Shown here: piece after piece, positions 21,575 to 33,900 of the stretch
Position numbering within the stretch: the first letter of the stretch is position 1
Layout: each line of letters starts with the position of its first letter
Assembly (NCBI GenBank): GCA_014218235.1
Contig: CM024760.1
Coordinates: 14,860,049 to 14,924,048, forward strand
Direction: 5' to 3'
Length of the DNA stretch: 64,000 nt
Source: Colocasia esculenta
Lineage: Eukaryota; Streptophyta; Magnoliopsida; Alismatales; Araceae
Program-made: the position numbers and the translations under genes
Notes under the pieces: generated by a model
What the model saw: only the letters and a program-made list of their open reading frames with translations
Told to the model about the DNA's origin: nothing
Database searches by the model: none

Positions 21575-23467
21575 TGTTGACCCACTCCTATATTTTACCC
21601 TTTATTTTGGTGATACAAAATTTATATTTAATTAATTATTATTAAAAATATTTAATAAATGTTTTTCTTAATAAATATAAATTTATCTGATTAATTGAAT
21701 ATTAAATATATTTAATACCATGATTTTTCTAATAATAAATTAAATATCATGATTTCCTAATAAATATAATTTTATGATATGATTGATGTGTGATTTGCAC
21801 TAAACGATAAATCGATGTCTATTCAATATACATCGATTTCAGTTCGCAAAGTGCCAAGGATTCGCTCTCATAAGGATTCACTGTCATAAGGATTCGCTCT
21901 CATAAGGATTCACTACTATAAGGATCACTCTCACATCGAATTGGTCCCATAACGATTTGATAAGTGACTCTCACATCGATTTGGTCCCATAACGATTTGA
22001 TAAGTGACTCTCATAACGATTCGCTCTCATAACGATTCGATAAGTGACTCTCATAACGATTCACTCTCATAAGGATTCGCTCTCATAAGGATTTGATAAG
22101 TGACTCTCATAACGATTCGCTATCATAACGATTCGCTCTCATAAGGATTCGATAAGTGACTCTCATAAGGATTCCTTTGTAACTCACACAGACTCCTTTG
22201 TAAAACATGGATTCCTTTGTAAAACATGGATTCCTTTGTAACTCTCATAAGGATTTGATAAGTGAAACTGGATTCCTTTGTAAAACACAGACTCCTTTGT
22301 AAAACATGGATCCTTTGTAAAACATGGATTCCTTTGTAATCTCATAAGGATTTGATAAGTGAAACATGGATGCCTTTGTAAAAACATAGACTTCTTTGTA
22401 AAAACATAGATTTCCTTTATATTTCAAAGTGCTTTTTGGCATCTAGTGAAAAAGTCAATATTCTTGATTTGCGTAATCCTCTATCTTTTGACAGGAGATC
22501 TTTTTGCTTATCTTTCTAGATCTTTCTCTCCTGTCAACAAAAGAGAGATTACTTACCACTTCGGTGGCATCAGGAAACATAAAGGTATGAGCCTTTTTGA
22601 CAGAAACACTATTTTATCTAAACACTTTTTTCTATGCTTGCAGACCTCGTAGACCACAAATTATCAGAAGAAGAGAGATGAGCAACGGCTAGAACTCCAA
22701 CGGATTTATTCAAATTGCTCATATATAAAGATGAAGCAAGGCTGAAGAAGAGCATGAGCTTTTCCTGAAGATTTTTCAAGAGGGTACATCGGGAAGAACC
22801 TCAACTCCACATACACTCAAAAGAAAAGAGAGAAAGAGCCTGAGCCCAAGAAGAAGTGTTCAAGCATCTGAAGCCCTCAAGCTTCAAGCTCCTTCTCCTC
22901 TCTTCTCTCTCTCTCTCTGTGCATCTTGTAAATCTGGGGAGAGAGTCTTTTGCTGAGAGTTCTTGTAGTTGGTTTTTATTTGTTCCAACTCTCAGTTTGT
23001 CTTTCTTTTAAGAAAGACTTCTGTCCAGCTGTAGGACTGTATACAGTGTAGAACCCGCTAGGGGTTTGTGTCTAGCAGAACCGCACTGGGGTTTGTACAG
23101 GAGGTTGGCTTCTTTACCTGTAAGAGAAGTGGGCTGCCTTCTTGCCCGGGAAAGAGAAGAAGACCAGCTGGGGTGCTGGGTGTTGTAGTGTCCTTAAGGG
23201 GGACTGTACCCTTGGTTAGTAAAATCCCAAGAGGTTGCTTGGGGACTGGATGTAGGACTTCCATGTGGGAAGGGCCGAACCAGGATAAATCTCTTGTGTT
23301 ATTTGTGTGATTGTTTATTTGCTTCCGCACTGCTACTCTTTATCACACTAAACTAACCAAACCTTCAAGTGTTAATTTCTGTGGTTTAAAGTTTCTATTT
23401 CAGATTTCAGAAAAACCTATTCACCCCCCCTCTAGGTTAGCTTGCTGCCGTACCAAAAGGGCCAACA
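21575..23467 (+). repeat. Solo LTR of a SIRE/Maximus-type Ty1/copia element
   Basis: A 1,893-bp LTR beginning TGTTGACCC and ending GGGCCAACA. The perfect 5-bp duplication AATTG stands at 21570-21574 and 23468-23472. Near the 3' end is the hallmark of copia SIRE-type LTRs, an ACCTATTCACCCCCCC-CTCTAGG block (about 23418-23440). A CT-rich leader (22895-22915) and a CTTTGTAAATC zone precede it. No primer-binding site, gag or polypurine tract adjoins it, so the two LTRs of the parent element recombined and the interior was lost. The first third carries two internal minisatellites. Confidence 0.88.
21855..22400. repeat. Two minisatellites inside the SIRE LTR
   Basis: From 21855 to about 22175, units around CTCTCATAAGGATTCG with variants AACGATTCG and GATAAGTGA repeat every 16-36 bases. 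From about 22175 to 22400 a second unit, GGATTCCTTTGTAAAACAT, repeats about nine times and is mixed with the first. This explains the spurious repeated open frames on the minus strand. Confidence 0.85.
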
Positions 23468-23472
23468 AATTG

Positions 23473-24734
23473 TGCACTTGGTAACTTACTTTTCAAGTCT
23501 GAAAGGTCAAATGAAGCTTTGAGATAAAATTCGAAAGGGAAATGCTTAATGCTCGGTCAAGCAAGTGCTCGATGAGCCGCTCCTCCTCACAAATAGGGAG
23601 ATCTACTGCTATCATGGTGCAGGCCCGCACCCGCTCTATGAGAGTGGGTAAGGTCGGCCAAACAACTCAGCCAACCATTAAGCATTTCCCATTCCAGATT
23701 GAGAAGAATTTACTATTTGCTACAGCTTGTCCATCCTCCATCCACCCTAGATTTTAGGGATGAGTATTGCAGCATATTAATAGCTATAGAACCCACCTCT
23801 TTTGGCACTTAATAATGGGTAACAAGAAATTTTTTTCTTCTAAGTGTTCATTAGGAGAAAAGTTCACTGCACTCATCTTAATGTAGTAATGTCAAATTTA
23901 AATGTATTTTAAAAGGTTTGTTAGTCCACCTCGTGCGGCTCATTATGTCGCATTGTGAACTTTTATTTTAAAACCTAACCTTTTATTTTAACGTCGAAGT
24001 TTCTATTTTAACATCAAATTTTTTTCTCTTTTGATGTTGTGAGTCTATTAGGTGCTAAAATAGAATTTAGACACTAAGATAAAATTTAGACTCTAAAATT
24101 TTAAAAAAGACGGGGGCAGTGCAATGCAACGAGACATGTGAGTTAGATTAATGAACTTTATGAAATACATTTAAATTTGATATTACTACTTTCTCATTCA
24201 TCGTACAACAGCGCATTCAAAACATTTAGGAACAAGATTCGAGACTTCACATAAAGACAAAGACATTGGTTGTTGCAGTATGATCTCTTGTCACATGTTA
24301 ACCTAAAAAGGTGTTAGCCATGCACATTTAACAATTTTTTAGGTATGGAAGGTGAAATGAAGTTTTGAATTATAATTCATTCATACTGTGTCATATTTAA
24401 AACATTTATCGGACAAGATTCAAGTCTTTGAGCAGTTATCTGTATAGACTCCACTCAACGTAAGAGTATTTAATACTTTTATGTTATTGTAAGTAAAATT
24501 ATTTATCACTTTTAATTAGATGACAAATACTGAATTAAATGTGACAAATAATTTCAACATGTAAAAAATTGTTATATCTCTTTCTAGTTAGTTATTTATC
24601 ACCATAAGTATTAAAGATGATAAAAAATGACAAATAATTAACTAAGAAAGATGAATAACTTTTATATTAAGAAAATAAACCTGTATAAAAAAATAAGGAT
24701 TGGAAAACTTGTAAGATCGACACATGGCGTAATA
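23473..24734. other. Spacer without clear gene
   Basis: Continues the sequence split by the SIRE LTR. It is AT-rich and contains one more diverged copy of the repeat family (about 24240-24430) and several ATTTAAATT-rich parts. A GC-richer patch at 23560-23660 has no recognisable coding content. Confidence 0.35.
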
Positions 24735-25085
24735 ACATTTTACACCGTGATTTCAACTGGACATTTCTATCTGACTGCCCAAATGTTGTCCATAATATAA
24801 GTTACTCAAATCTCAAAGGTGAGAACTATGGAGATCTGTTGTGGATGATTGCTAAGAGTTTCTATTTGAACATTCAACCATTCAAATCTTATTTTGTCTT
24901 CGGGAGATCACTGTGCTTGCTCACGGCCTGGCCCAACATGCAGCTATTATGCCGGTGTCCATGACACTTGAGATTCTCCTAACATCCCTTCGTCTGTTCG
25001 GTGGTTTATAGCCGAATATATCCCCCGTTAACTTGGCAATTATCAATGAAATTTACACCTCTTGACTTGTCAAAAAGATACAACG
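24735..25085 (+). pseudogene. LINE 3' end relic (RNase H domain and tail)
   Basis: Across shifting frames the segment reads like the RNase H domain at the end of plant L1-type LINEs: an SDCPNVVHNI-like stretch, about 40 residues on PFKSYFVF, then a His-Gly-Leu-Ala-Gln-His segment (HGLAQHAAIM) in another frame. After about 100 bases comes ATCAATGAAATTTAC and a CTTGTCAAAAA end, typical of a LINE 3' tail. It has several frame breaks and no 5' part. Confidence 0.5.
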
Positions 25086-25790
25086 TTGAGATGAAATTTG
25101 AATATTCATACACTCACGTCACATTGAAAAAGCAAGTATGAAATAATTTTGAATGTTTACGCAGAAAGAAAGATGTTGTCCACGCGCTCGAATCTCTCAT
25201 TACATGTTAACATAATATGCACATTATTAACTGACAAATTTTTAAGATATATTTGATATTAATATAGATCGGAAATATATAGAGTGAAGATATTTTTTTA
25301 ATCTATCTTAATATCAAATATATTCTTAAAATCTCGAAGGTGACCCGGAGCTATGAGATAAAATTAATTCGAAGATTCATCATAGAATATCACATGCAAA
25401 CCATGTGTGAGACAAGATTTGAATCTTTACATAAATTAGAAAGATGCTGGCTATGCACTTGGAATCCCTCATCATGTGTTAATAACACAAGATGTTAGCC
25501 ATGGACACTATATATATATAATAGCTTCTCGTATGTTGAAGGGGTGAAATGGAGATTTGAGATAGAATTCGAGGATTCATTATATAATGTCACATTCAAA
25601 GCAAGTATATACGAGACAATACTCGAATATTTACGCAAAGAGAAAGATGTTGGCTACGTGCAATATAACAACTTCTCATATTTGTAAGGTGAAACATAGT
25701 TTTTAGGAGAAATTTAACAATTCACCGTATATAACATCACATTCAAAACATTTATGAAATAAAGATTTGTGCCATTAATAAAAGGGAGTT
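25080..25790 (+). repeat. Degenerate repeat family, second block
   Basis: Three or more further copies of the unit described at 21090, marked by GAGATAAAATT, TCACATTCAAAGCAAGTAT, GATGTTGGCTA and CTCATTATGTGTTAAC-like words. They lie directly after the LINE tail and end shortly before the foldback element. Confidence 0.55.
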
Positions 25791-26330
25791 AAACTCCGTT
25801 GGCAAACCCTTTCTAAACTCATCGAGTACTTCACACATTCGACGTAAGCAGTCGAACAAATTAACAAATTTTTTTTAGGGAGAATTAATTAGGAGTCCCT
25901 GTCAGAGTGTTGACTTAATTTATAGTCCCTGTCAGAAAATCAGAAGTCATATAGTCCTTACTTTTGTGTTAGTTTAATTTCTAGTCCCTACTTTTTGTTT
26001 CTAGTCCCTGTTTTTGTTACTCAGCATTTAAGCGTCTTGGAAGACGAATCGTCTTTTAACATCAACTTTTTCCTATTTTGTCCTTTCTTATTCTGCTCTT
26101 TTCCTATTTACATTCGTTACAGTTACCTTGTATCAATTACAGTAAGCTTTTATCTCAATTATAGTAACCCTTATATCTGTTACAGTAAGTCTTTTTTTCC
26201 TTATGCACTCTTACAGTTGCCTTTGTATCAGTTACAGTAAGTCTTTATATCTGTTACAGTAAGCCTTTGTAGCTGTTACAGACTACATCTATAAGCTCTT
26301 ACAGAAGAAAAAAAATATTTTATTTGTTTG

Positions 26331-26402
26331 CAAGTCTCAAAATTCGAACCCAGGTCTTCACAAAAACAACATGAGAATACCCTTACCACTAAGCTACAAC
26401 TA
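26331..26402 (-). repeat. tRNA-like module, copy 1 (left arm)
   Basis: On the minus strand it reads GTTGTAGCTTAGTGGTAAG (box A), then a variable middle, then GACCTGGGTTCGAATTTTG (box B). Closest by eye to plant tRNA-Asp or tRNA-His heads. The acceptor stem is poor, so it is a derived module, not a working tRNA. Confidence 0.6.
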
Positions 26403-27360
26403 CATTTGTGTTACAACATGACATATAATATATTAATTAAGTATTGTAGTAAAATAATACTCTATTACAACTTATGTTAAGTCTTGTTACAGTCAATATC
26501 ATTCTCTGTTACAATATACATTAAGTTCTGTTACAGTAAACATTATCATCTATTACAACTCATGTATATTATAACCTTTGTTACAATATACATTAACTTT
26601 TGTTACAATATGTATTAGCTCTATTACAACTTATGTAAGTCTTGTTCCAGAATACATTAAGCTCTATTACAATGTACATTAAGCTTTGTTACAATATACA
26701 TTAACTTTTGTTACAATATGTATTAAGCTCTATTACAACTTATGTAAGTATTGTACGGTATACATTAAGCTCTATTACAATGTACATTAAGCTTTGTTAC
26801 AATATACATTAAGTACCTCTATTACAACTTATGTAAGTCTTGTTACATAAAAGATATGTAGGCTTAGTGTAAGTGATATAAAGACTTACTGTAAACGATA
26901 CGAATGTTTTCTGTAAGAGATATAAAAATTTACTGTAAACGACATGTACACTAACTGTAACGAATGTAACATAGCTTAATGTAGGTGATATAAATACTTA
27001 CTTTTTCCTATTTTGCTCTTCCTTCTTCTGGCTTTTCTCTATGCACACTTACATTCGTTACAGTTAATTATAGTTCGTTACAGTTAATGTATTTATCGTT
27101 TACAGTAAGCATTTATATCAGTTACAACAAGCCTTTGTATCAGTTACATATTACATTCGTTACAATTAGTGTATATATCGTTTACAGTAAGCCTTTGTAT
27201 CAGTTACAACAAGCATTTGTATCAGTTACATACTACATTCGTTACAGTTAGTGTATATATCGTTTACAGTAAGCCTTTGTATCAGTTACAGTAAGTCTTT
27301 GTATCAGTTACATATTACACTTAAAAGTTCTTACAAAAGAAAATAAAACTTTATTGTTTG

Positions 27361-27430
27361 CAAGAGTTATGATTCAAACTCAGGTCTTCACAAACACCCA
27401 TGGGATATCCTTACCACTAAGCTACAACTA
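27361..27430 (-). repeat. tRNA-like module, copy 2 (loop)
   Basis: Diverged copy of the same module in the central loop: GTAGCTTAGTGGTAAGG as box A and GACCTGAGTTTGAATC as a weakened box B. Confidence 0.55.
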
Positions 27431-28743
27431 CCACATGTGTAAGTGATATAAAGACTTACTTGTAAGTGATACGAATGTTTTCTGTAAGAGATATAAAAAC
27501 TTACTGTAAACGACATGTGCACTAACTGTAACGAATGTAACATAGCTTACTTAAGATTAGTTACAGTCAATGTTCTCCTTCATGCGAAATTTGGGGAGAG
27601 AGAGAGATGGGCTGTGTGTGATATTGTGATGATGGAAGGTATCATTGGGGAGACTAAATATAGATGACTAAATAATGTCTGCGTGACGAGACTAAATAAT
27701 AGATGACCATGCATGAAGATATGTTTACAAGGCCTGTTGGGCTCTCTCTCTCTCTCTCTCTAGATCTCTACCCGACGATTGTGATGTTGTTTCGTATTGA
27801 GTTAAACTTAAATTACCTACTATGGTGGGTTTCAGGAAGAAGGGAAACAACTTCGGCGTGGAGATTGTGGAAACTGAGAAGAGGTAAGAGATGTGCAGAA
27901 ATTACAGTTAGTGTACATGTCGTTTACAGTAAGCTTTTATATCTCTTACAGAAAGCATTCGTATCACTTACAGTAAGTATTTATATACTTACATTAAGCT
28001 ATGTTACATTCGTTACAGTTAGTGTATATGTCGTTTACAGTAAGCTTTTATATCTTTTACAGAAAGCATTTGTATCACTTACAGTAAGTCTTTATATCAC
28101 TTACACTAAGCCTACATATCTTTATGTAACAAGACTTAACATAGTTGTAACAGAGGTTAATGTATATTGTAACAAAGGTTAATGTATATTGTAACAAAGC
28201 TTAATGTACATTGTAATAGAGCTTAATGTATACTGTAACAATACTTAACATTAGTTGTAATAGAGCTTAATATATATTGTAACAAAGGTTAATGTATATT
28301 GTAACAAAAGTTAATGTATATTGAACAAAGCTTAGTGTACATTGTAATAGAGCTTAATGTATTCTGTAACAAAACTTAACATAAGTTGTAATAGAGCTTA
28401 ATACATATTGTAACAAAGGTTAATGTATATTGTAACAAAGGATAATGTATATTGTAACAAATGTTAATGTACATTGTAATAGGAGTAATGTATTCTGTAA
28501 CAAGACTTAACATAAGTTGTAATAGAGCTCAATACATATTGTAACAAAGGTTAATGTATATTGTAACAAAGGTTATAATATACATGAGTTATAATAGATG
28601 ATAAGTTTACTGTAACAGAACTTAATGTATTTGTAACAGAGAATGATATTGACTGTAACAAGACTTAACATAAGTTGTAATAGAGTATTATGTTTACTAC
28701 AATACTTAATTAAATATATTATATGTCATGTTGTAACACAAAT

Positions 28744-28815
28744 GTAGTTGTAGTTTAGTGGTAAGGGTATCTCATGTTGTCTTTGTGAAGACCTGGGTTC
28801 GAATCCTGAGACTTG
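28744..28815 (+). repeat. tRNA-like module, copy 3 (right arm)
   Basis: Plus-strand partner of copy 1: GTTGTAGTTTAGTGGTAAG as box A and CCTGGGTTCGAATCCTGAG as a very good box B. The middle has TTGTCTT where an anticodon loop would be, which would give anticodon GTC (Asp). The ends do not pair into a full acceptor stem. Confidence 0.6.
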
Positions 28816-29329
28816 CAAACAATAAAGTATTTTTTTTCTTTTGTAAGAGCTTATAGATGTAGTCTGACAACTACAAAGGCTTACTGTAACAGATATAAAG
28901 ACTTACTGTAACTGATACAAAGGCAGCTGTAAGAGTGCATAAGGAAAAAAAGACTTACTGTAACATATAAAGGCTTACTGTAATGATATAAAAGCTTACT
29001 GTAATTGATACAAAGGCAACTGTAACGAATGTAAATAGGAAAAGAGCAGATAAGAAAGGGCAAAATAGGAAAAAGTTGATATAAAAGGACGATTCGTCTT
29101 CCAAGACGCATTAAATGCTGAGTAATAAAAAGCAGGGACTAGAAACAAAAAGCAAGGACTGGAAGTTAAACTAACACAAAAAGTAAGGACTTTATGACTT
29201 CTGATTTTCTGACAGGGACTACAAATTAAGTCTAACCCTCTGACAAGGACCCCTAATTAATTTTCTCCTTCTTTTTATAGATAATGTGGAGATGGAGATT
29301 TTTAATATAGTACTTAAAATGTGCAACAG

Positions 29330-30916
29330 TCGAACAAACAAGCAACTTCGAATTCAAGTTTATCCACCTGTACTGTGGCACCGTCTGATCCTGGGAAGGA
29401 ACAAGAAGTCCCATCCATCAGACGGTCAGACGGTGAGGGATTGCCAGTGAGGAGGACGGGAACAAGGTGACGGTACGACTAGGCTGGACCCCACTTGGGC
29501 AAGGTTGGTAATTTCTCCGATTTCCCGGGGGGACGCGGCGTTCAATTGTCGTGTGGGGGGTGGGGTCGGGGGGGGGGGATCCTTCGAAGAGAAGTGCGTG
29601 TGTGTGTGTCAGAGAGAGAGAGAGAGGGGGAGGGAAAGGCGCCGCGCCACTGCCATCTTTGGTGAAGACGACCATTAAAGGTCGTGTTGCGGCAGAAAGG
29701 GGAGAGCTGGGTGAGGACTAGCAGAGCGTAGGGCTGCCGGCTTGCCATTTTCGGCTCCATGGAAGTGACGCGCAGGGAGTGGGTGGGGTGGGTGGCCGCT
29801 GCAAGAACCGACGTGCCTACGTCGTCTTCCCGTGAGCTTTGCTCTTCTTTCTCTGGTTTCTGGAGGTGCAGCGGCCGGTGAAAGAACATGAGGAAGGCTG
29901 GGGAAGCCTGCGCAGTAAGAGATGGGGTATAGCACCACGTTGTCTCGTCGACTTCTCTGTGTGGTACTGTGATCGTGTTCTGTGGGTCGTTCTTTTTTTG
30001 TTTTTTGCTCTTTTTGCGTCAGGTTTTGGGTTGGTTTTTGCAGGGAGGAACCTTTTGGCTCGTTGCGTCTTCTGCTAGGTTGCTCGTACCTGGCCTCCTG
30101 GGCTGGAGGGCAGCGTGTGGTTTGACTGTGCATGGGATGTGTGAGTTTTTTTAATCTGTTTTGATGAATGTTGTCATATGCACGGTAGACGGTAAACAGG
30201 ATCTGCGAAGGCGGGTCATGCGCTTGGGAGATCCGGTGTTTTCTCTCGAGTAGAAGCAGGGTTTTCGTCTGTTTATAGAGTAGAACTCGTGTTTAAAAGA
30301 CGTTGGGAGATGCTTCTGCTGAGTTCAGATTGGGTAATGTGCGGCAAATAAGAATCCTTTCTTTTTGTGGGTCGGGGTTTATGTGTGGCTCGAGCAGGTC
30401 TTTTGGGCGGAAGGTTTTGTAGACTGTTCATGTTATCTTCCGCGAACCACCGACGGGGTACATGTTAGTGAAATGCTACAGGTGGGAACTAATGGTGAAC
30501 GGTGCTATAGTTTTAGGAGGGACCTCTCGGACGAGGAGTTTTCTCCTGTGTGTAGAGCCCTTACACGCTTTAAGCAGTGAGAAGGATAGGGGAGGTGTAG
30601 AGGATAGAAGGATCCGCAAAGAGGTCGGTTTTCAGGCAATTTGGCCTTTAGTTCCTTTTGGGAGGATCTGGGGTTTTATGAATTTATTTGCAGAAAGGAA
30701 TGACGGGAAAAGGAAATTCGAAATTTTCATGTGGATGTTGCTGGAAGGCAGGCTGTCTATGAACAGAATTGGAAATTTAAGCAGAACATGCAGGATACAT
30801 GTCTGTACGTGACCTCGAAATGGAGACAGCAGAACACCTATTTCTAAAGTTCAGAACTGGTCAGCCAATATTTAAGAATCTTGATTTTAAATAGGAGCAA
30901 CCCATTGCAACTAGTC
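29330..30916 (+). promoter_or_regulatory. Probable promoter and 5' leader of the AIPP2-like gene
   Basis: A GC-rich island (about 29380-30120), with a G run near 29565-29580 and GT/GA microsatellites at 29596-29630, stands between the AT-rich foldback element and the first coding exon. Such islands with CT/GA tracts are usual around plant transcription starts. No protein-coding frame here looks real on either strand. An acceptor-like AAATAG just before 30893 suggests that a leader intron may end there. The transcription start cannot be placed by eye. Confidence 0.4.
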
Positions 30917-33900
30917 ATGGAACAGAATTCAACACATCAAGAACATCAGTACTACTTGGATGATGTTTACTGTTGCTACACTTTCGCAAAACAGAAGGTG
31001 AGGATTTTTCTTTTTGCGGTGGGGGAAATGTTTCTCATGTCATTTTCATGTTATTAGACATTCTATTTGTTTCTGATGGAAATACGAGGTTCGTTAGGGG
31101 AGTTTTCTTGGTCATAACAGATTACAAAAAGATTTAATAGCAAAATGGCCGGGTCAAAGATTTTATTAGCTGTCTAGCAAGGTTTGACTAGTTGACAGCC
31201 AGGTCAATATTGCATCACTGTGGCTCCATCATGCAGCAGCCACTTACAAATGAAAAGATGCACATTGAGTAACTGGAGCTCAGTTCGGCTGATACTTGAA
31301 GTCAGGCTTGTTTATCTGGTGTAACTTGAACATGTTCCTAAGCTTGATTAAAAAATGTGCCAAGTTTGAGCCAGTCTGCGTGGTTAATTTGCATTTGTGA
31401 AGAAGCTCACTTAATTTTATTTATTTGTTTACTTAATTTTTTAAATGTAACTTTAGAGTTTTAAACTCTTATAAGTAGTCAATATATTTTTGTTGACTTT
31501 CTTCAAAAGAGGTGGACCTTGAAACCCTCTGCTACAGCTTAGGTGATGTGGCGCCTACTCCTCATGATAACTGCATATCAGATTTCCTGAGGTGAAGGGA
31601 CTGCAAAAGCTCTATTGAAGGCTTGTCTTACTGCGTTCTTGCCAATGCCTGAACACATGTCCACTCCAAGCCCTTGGCAATAAACGATCATTAATTAATG
31701 AAAAATCAACAAAAAGTTATACACACTTTCAAATGTACTTTCGATCAATATTTTATTTCTTTTGATAAGTAATTTTGGCTTGGCTCATTGATGTGTTTTC
31801 TGGAAAGAAAGGAAACACTTTTGCTCAGTTTTGCACGAGGTACCTTGTCTTTTCCCTAGAATTTTGGGTATTGGAGGAAGTATGTTATTTTGTACCTTAA
31901 AAAGAAAGAAGAAAGAGAGAGATAGAAAAGTAAGTTCAACTGGTTTGTCTTTATGCTTGTGAGGAATTGTCTACCATTCCCTTTTCGCCTCTAGCCATTC
32001 TGAGGTGCATTATTATCGTGCAATGATGTAATTTTAGTTGGCATTTTGCAGGGCGAAATTTGTAACAAGTGTGGCGACCAAGGCGTCCATGCAGCACTTC
32101 TTAAATGTACCATTTGTAAGTTAGTTAGGGAGCATTGGTAAGGCTTCTACACATTCATTCAACTAAATATGTAACTTTACAAATTTTATATATGGCATTG
32201 CTTTCATGTAATTCCTATGACATGGTTTTTATTCTTATTTCTCTTTGGTACTTAAAACTTCTGACTTGGGCAGATATTTGATTGTGTTTACTTAGGAAGT
32301 TGTTTGTCCATTTTTTTTCTTCCCTTTTTTAGTTATTGTACAGTGACTTTTCCCACTGTTTCGGAGCTGTGGATTTGTGACGCATGTGGAGAGAAGAAAG
32401 AAACGATGCAGATGCCACATACGAGTTCACCTTTCAGCAGGACAAAAGAAAGTGCAAAAGTGAAGTTTATTTCTGCCGAGGAAGTAGCTTCTTTAGCATT
32501 AGGATGCCAAACACCAGTTTCTTGTGCAAGGCGACGTCTGTGCACATCTGTTACGAGAACAGACAGCATACTTAAGAAGCCCTCTCTTATGTCAAAAAGC
32601 ATGTCCACACAGCCCACTGCAAGAGTAGAGCTACAGGGTTACCCTGAAGAGAAGACTTCAGGCATTTCTACACCACCTGGTTTCCAGCCTTTGACAGTGG
32701 ATAATGAGACACCACCTAAAAGCTCTTCGGCAATGAACTCAGAAGATGTTTTAGCAAGTCCACAGCCTGGCAGCGGAGAATCTCAGGTATATTTAACTCC
32801 AAAGATTATGTCCAAAGTCTCGTTTCAGTCAAACAATGATGTCTGAATCTATGGTTTCTGTTCATGAAGCTTACAAGATCAGATTCAAGGAGTGATCTTT
32901 GGTTATCATCCCTGCATAAGAAGAATGAACACTTGATGCCACCTGATAAAGCTTTAGGTACATATGACCTTGCTTTGCAGATGTTCCTCATGCCAGTCAT
33001 ACTTATGGATCAAATGTCATTGTTCTTTCTATCATGTTTTAGGAAAGTGGATATGTATGTAAGTTTAGGGGATGGTTTGTAGCCATTCTCTTGAGGGTGT
33101 CTTCTTTAAGGACCCCATGATTGGACTATCAGAAATACAATGAAAGAAGAGTCATATTTGTTGCACATATAGGGTGCAGCAAGTGATGAGGTGTCATGCA
33201 CAACCCTGCCTTGTCCCAAATCTTGTCTTCCCCATGTGGACCAATCAAATTGGACTTGCATGCATCCTCATAACTTGTCGTATAACCTAGGTGTGCAGCA
33301 AGTATCACTCATGCAAGAAAGTTTTACTCTTTGTTGGGTTTTTGATCACATAGTGCTGGCGTTTTTTTCAGCATGGAACTTTGTTTTGGATCACATTAAT
33401 TCTAAAACTACTTGTGGCTAGGTGCTCAACATGACAGATCTGATTTTCGAGGAAGTGGTCTATTATTAACATTTCCAAATGGGGATGAAATTCAGTGGAG
33501 GTAAGTGTTCCATTTTGTTGTTTACATGATAATGCACCATATGATTATTGATGAAGTTTAATCTCATATATAACATCTAAGAGAGAACAGCACGTCTTCT
33601 GCTATCATCTTCGTTCCTCTAGATATTTGCTGATGCACATAATTGATTTAACAGAAAAGGTGCAACCAGTTTGTTAAGAAAAGTTTATTAGTACATGTGA
33701 CAAGATAGTAGACACATGTACCTTGCCGGTATACAAAGGTACAATGGTACATATGTAGTTGTACAACTTATTTATACCTTGTATGCGCAAGCTCAGGATA
33801 TGTATGATGAATTCAGACCTATGTCTTTTGTTAATATGGACTGCTTCAGGGATTAGAATACAGACTGCTAACTCAACATGAGTAGGACATTATGAGTTCA

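Larger units (their letters stand above)
25879..29268. mobile_element. Foldback element with arms over 1 kb, Mutator-like candidate
   Basis: The sequence from 25879 and the reverse complement from 29268 run nearly identically for more than 1 kb: GGAGAA-TTAATTAGG, GTCCCTGTCAGAAAATCAG, GAAGTCATA, GTCTTGGAAGACGAATCGTC, CAACTTTTTCCTATTTTG and on. Arms reach about 26990 and 27900, leaving a loop of roughly 0.9 kb. Much of both arms is built of short words (TTACAGTAAGC, TTTGTATCAGTTACAG, GTTACAATATACATTAA). tRNA-like modules occur in both arms and in the loop. Outside sequences are T-rich on both sides but give no clean 9-bp duplication, so the Mutator call is tentative. No transposase is present. 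Confidence 0.8.

Noticed and set aside
21855..22400. CRISPR-like array
   Set aside because: Short repeats without regular unique spacers, inside a plant LTR; an ordinary minisatellite.
27703..28182. 159-codon open frame in the foldback element
   Set aside because: Most of it is the TTACAGTAAGC repeat words in translation; only a 48-nt exon-like piece is of interest.
28744..28815. Functional tRNA gene (Asp or His type)
   Set aside because: Boxes A and B are good but the acceptor stem does not pair and the middle is irregular; it occurs three times within one element.
29542..30133. Minus-strand gene in the GC-rich island upstream of the AIPP2-like gene
   Set aside because: Arg/Pro/Ser-rich translation without a family match, explained by GC-rich composition.
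33191..33421. Extra exon of the AIPP2-like gene between exons 4 and 5
   Set aside because: The frame is open but no acceptor and donor pair keeps phase, and exons 4 and 5 already join in phase.
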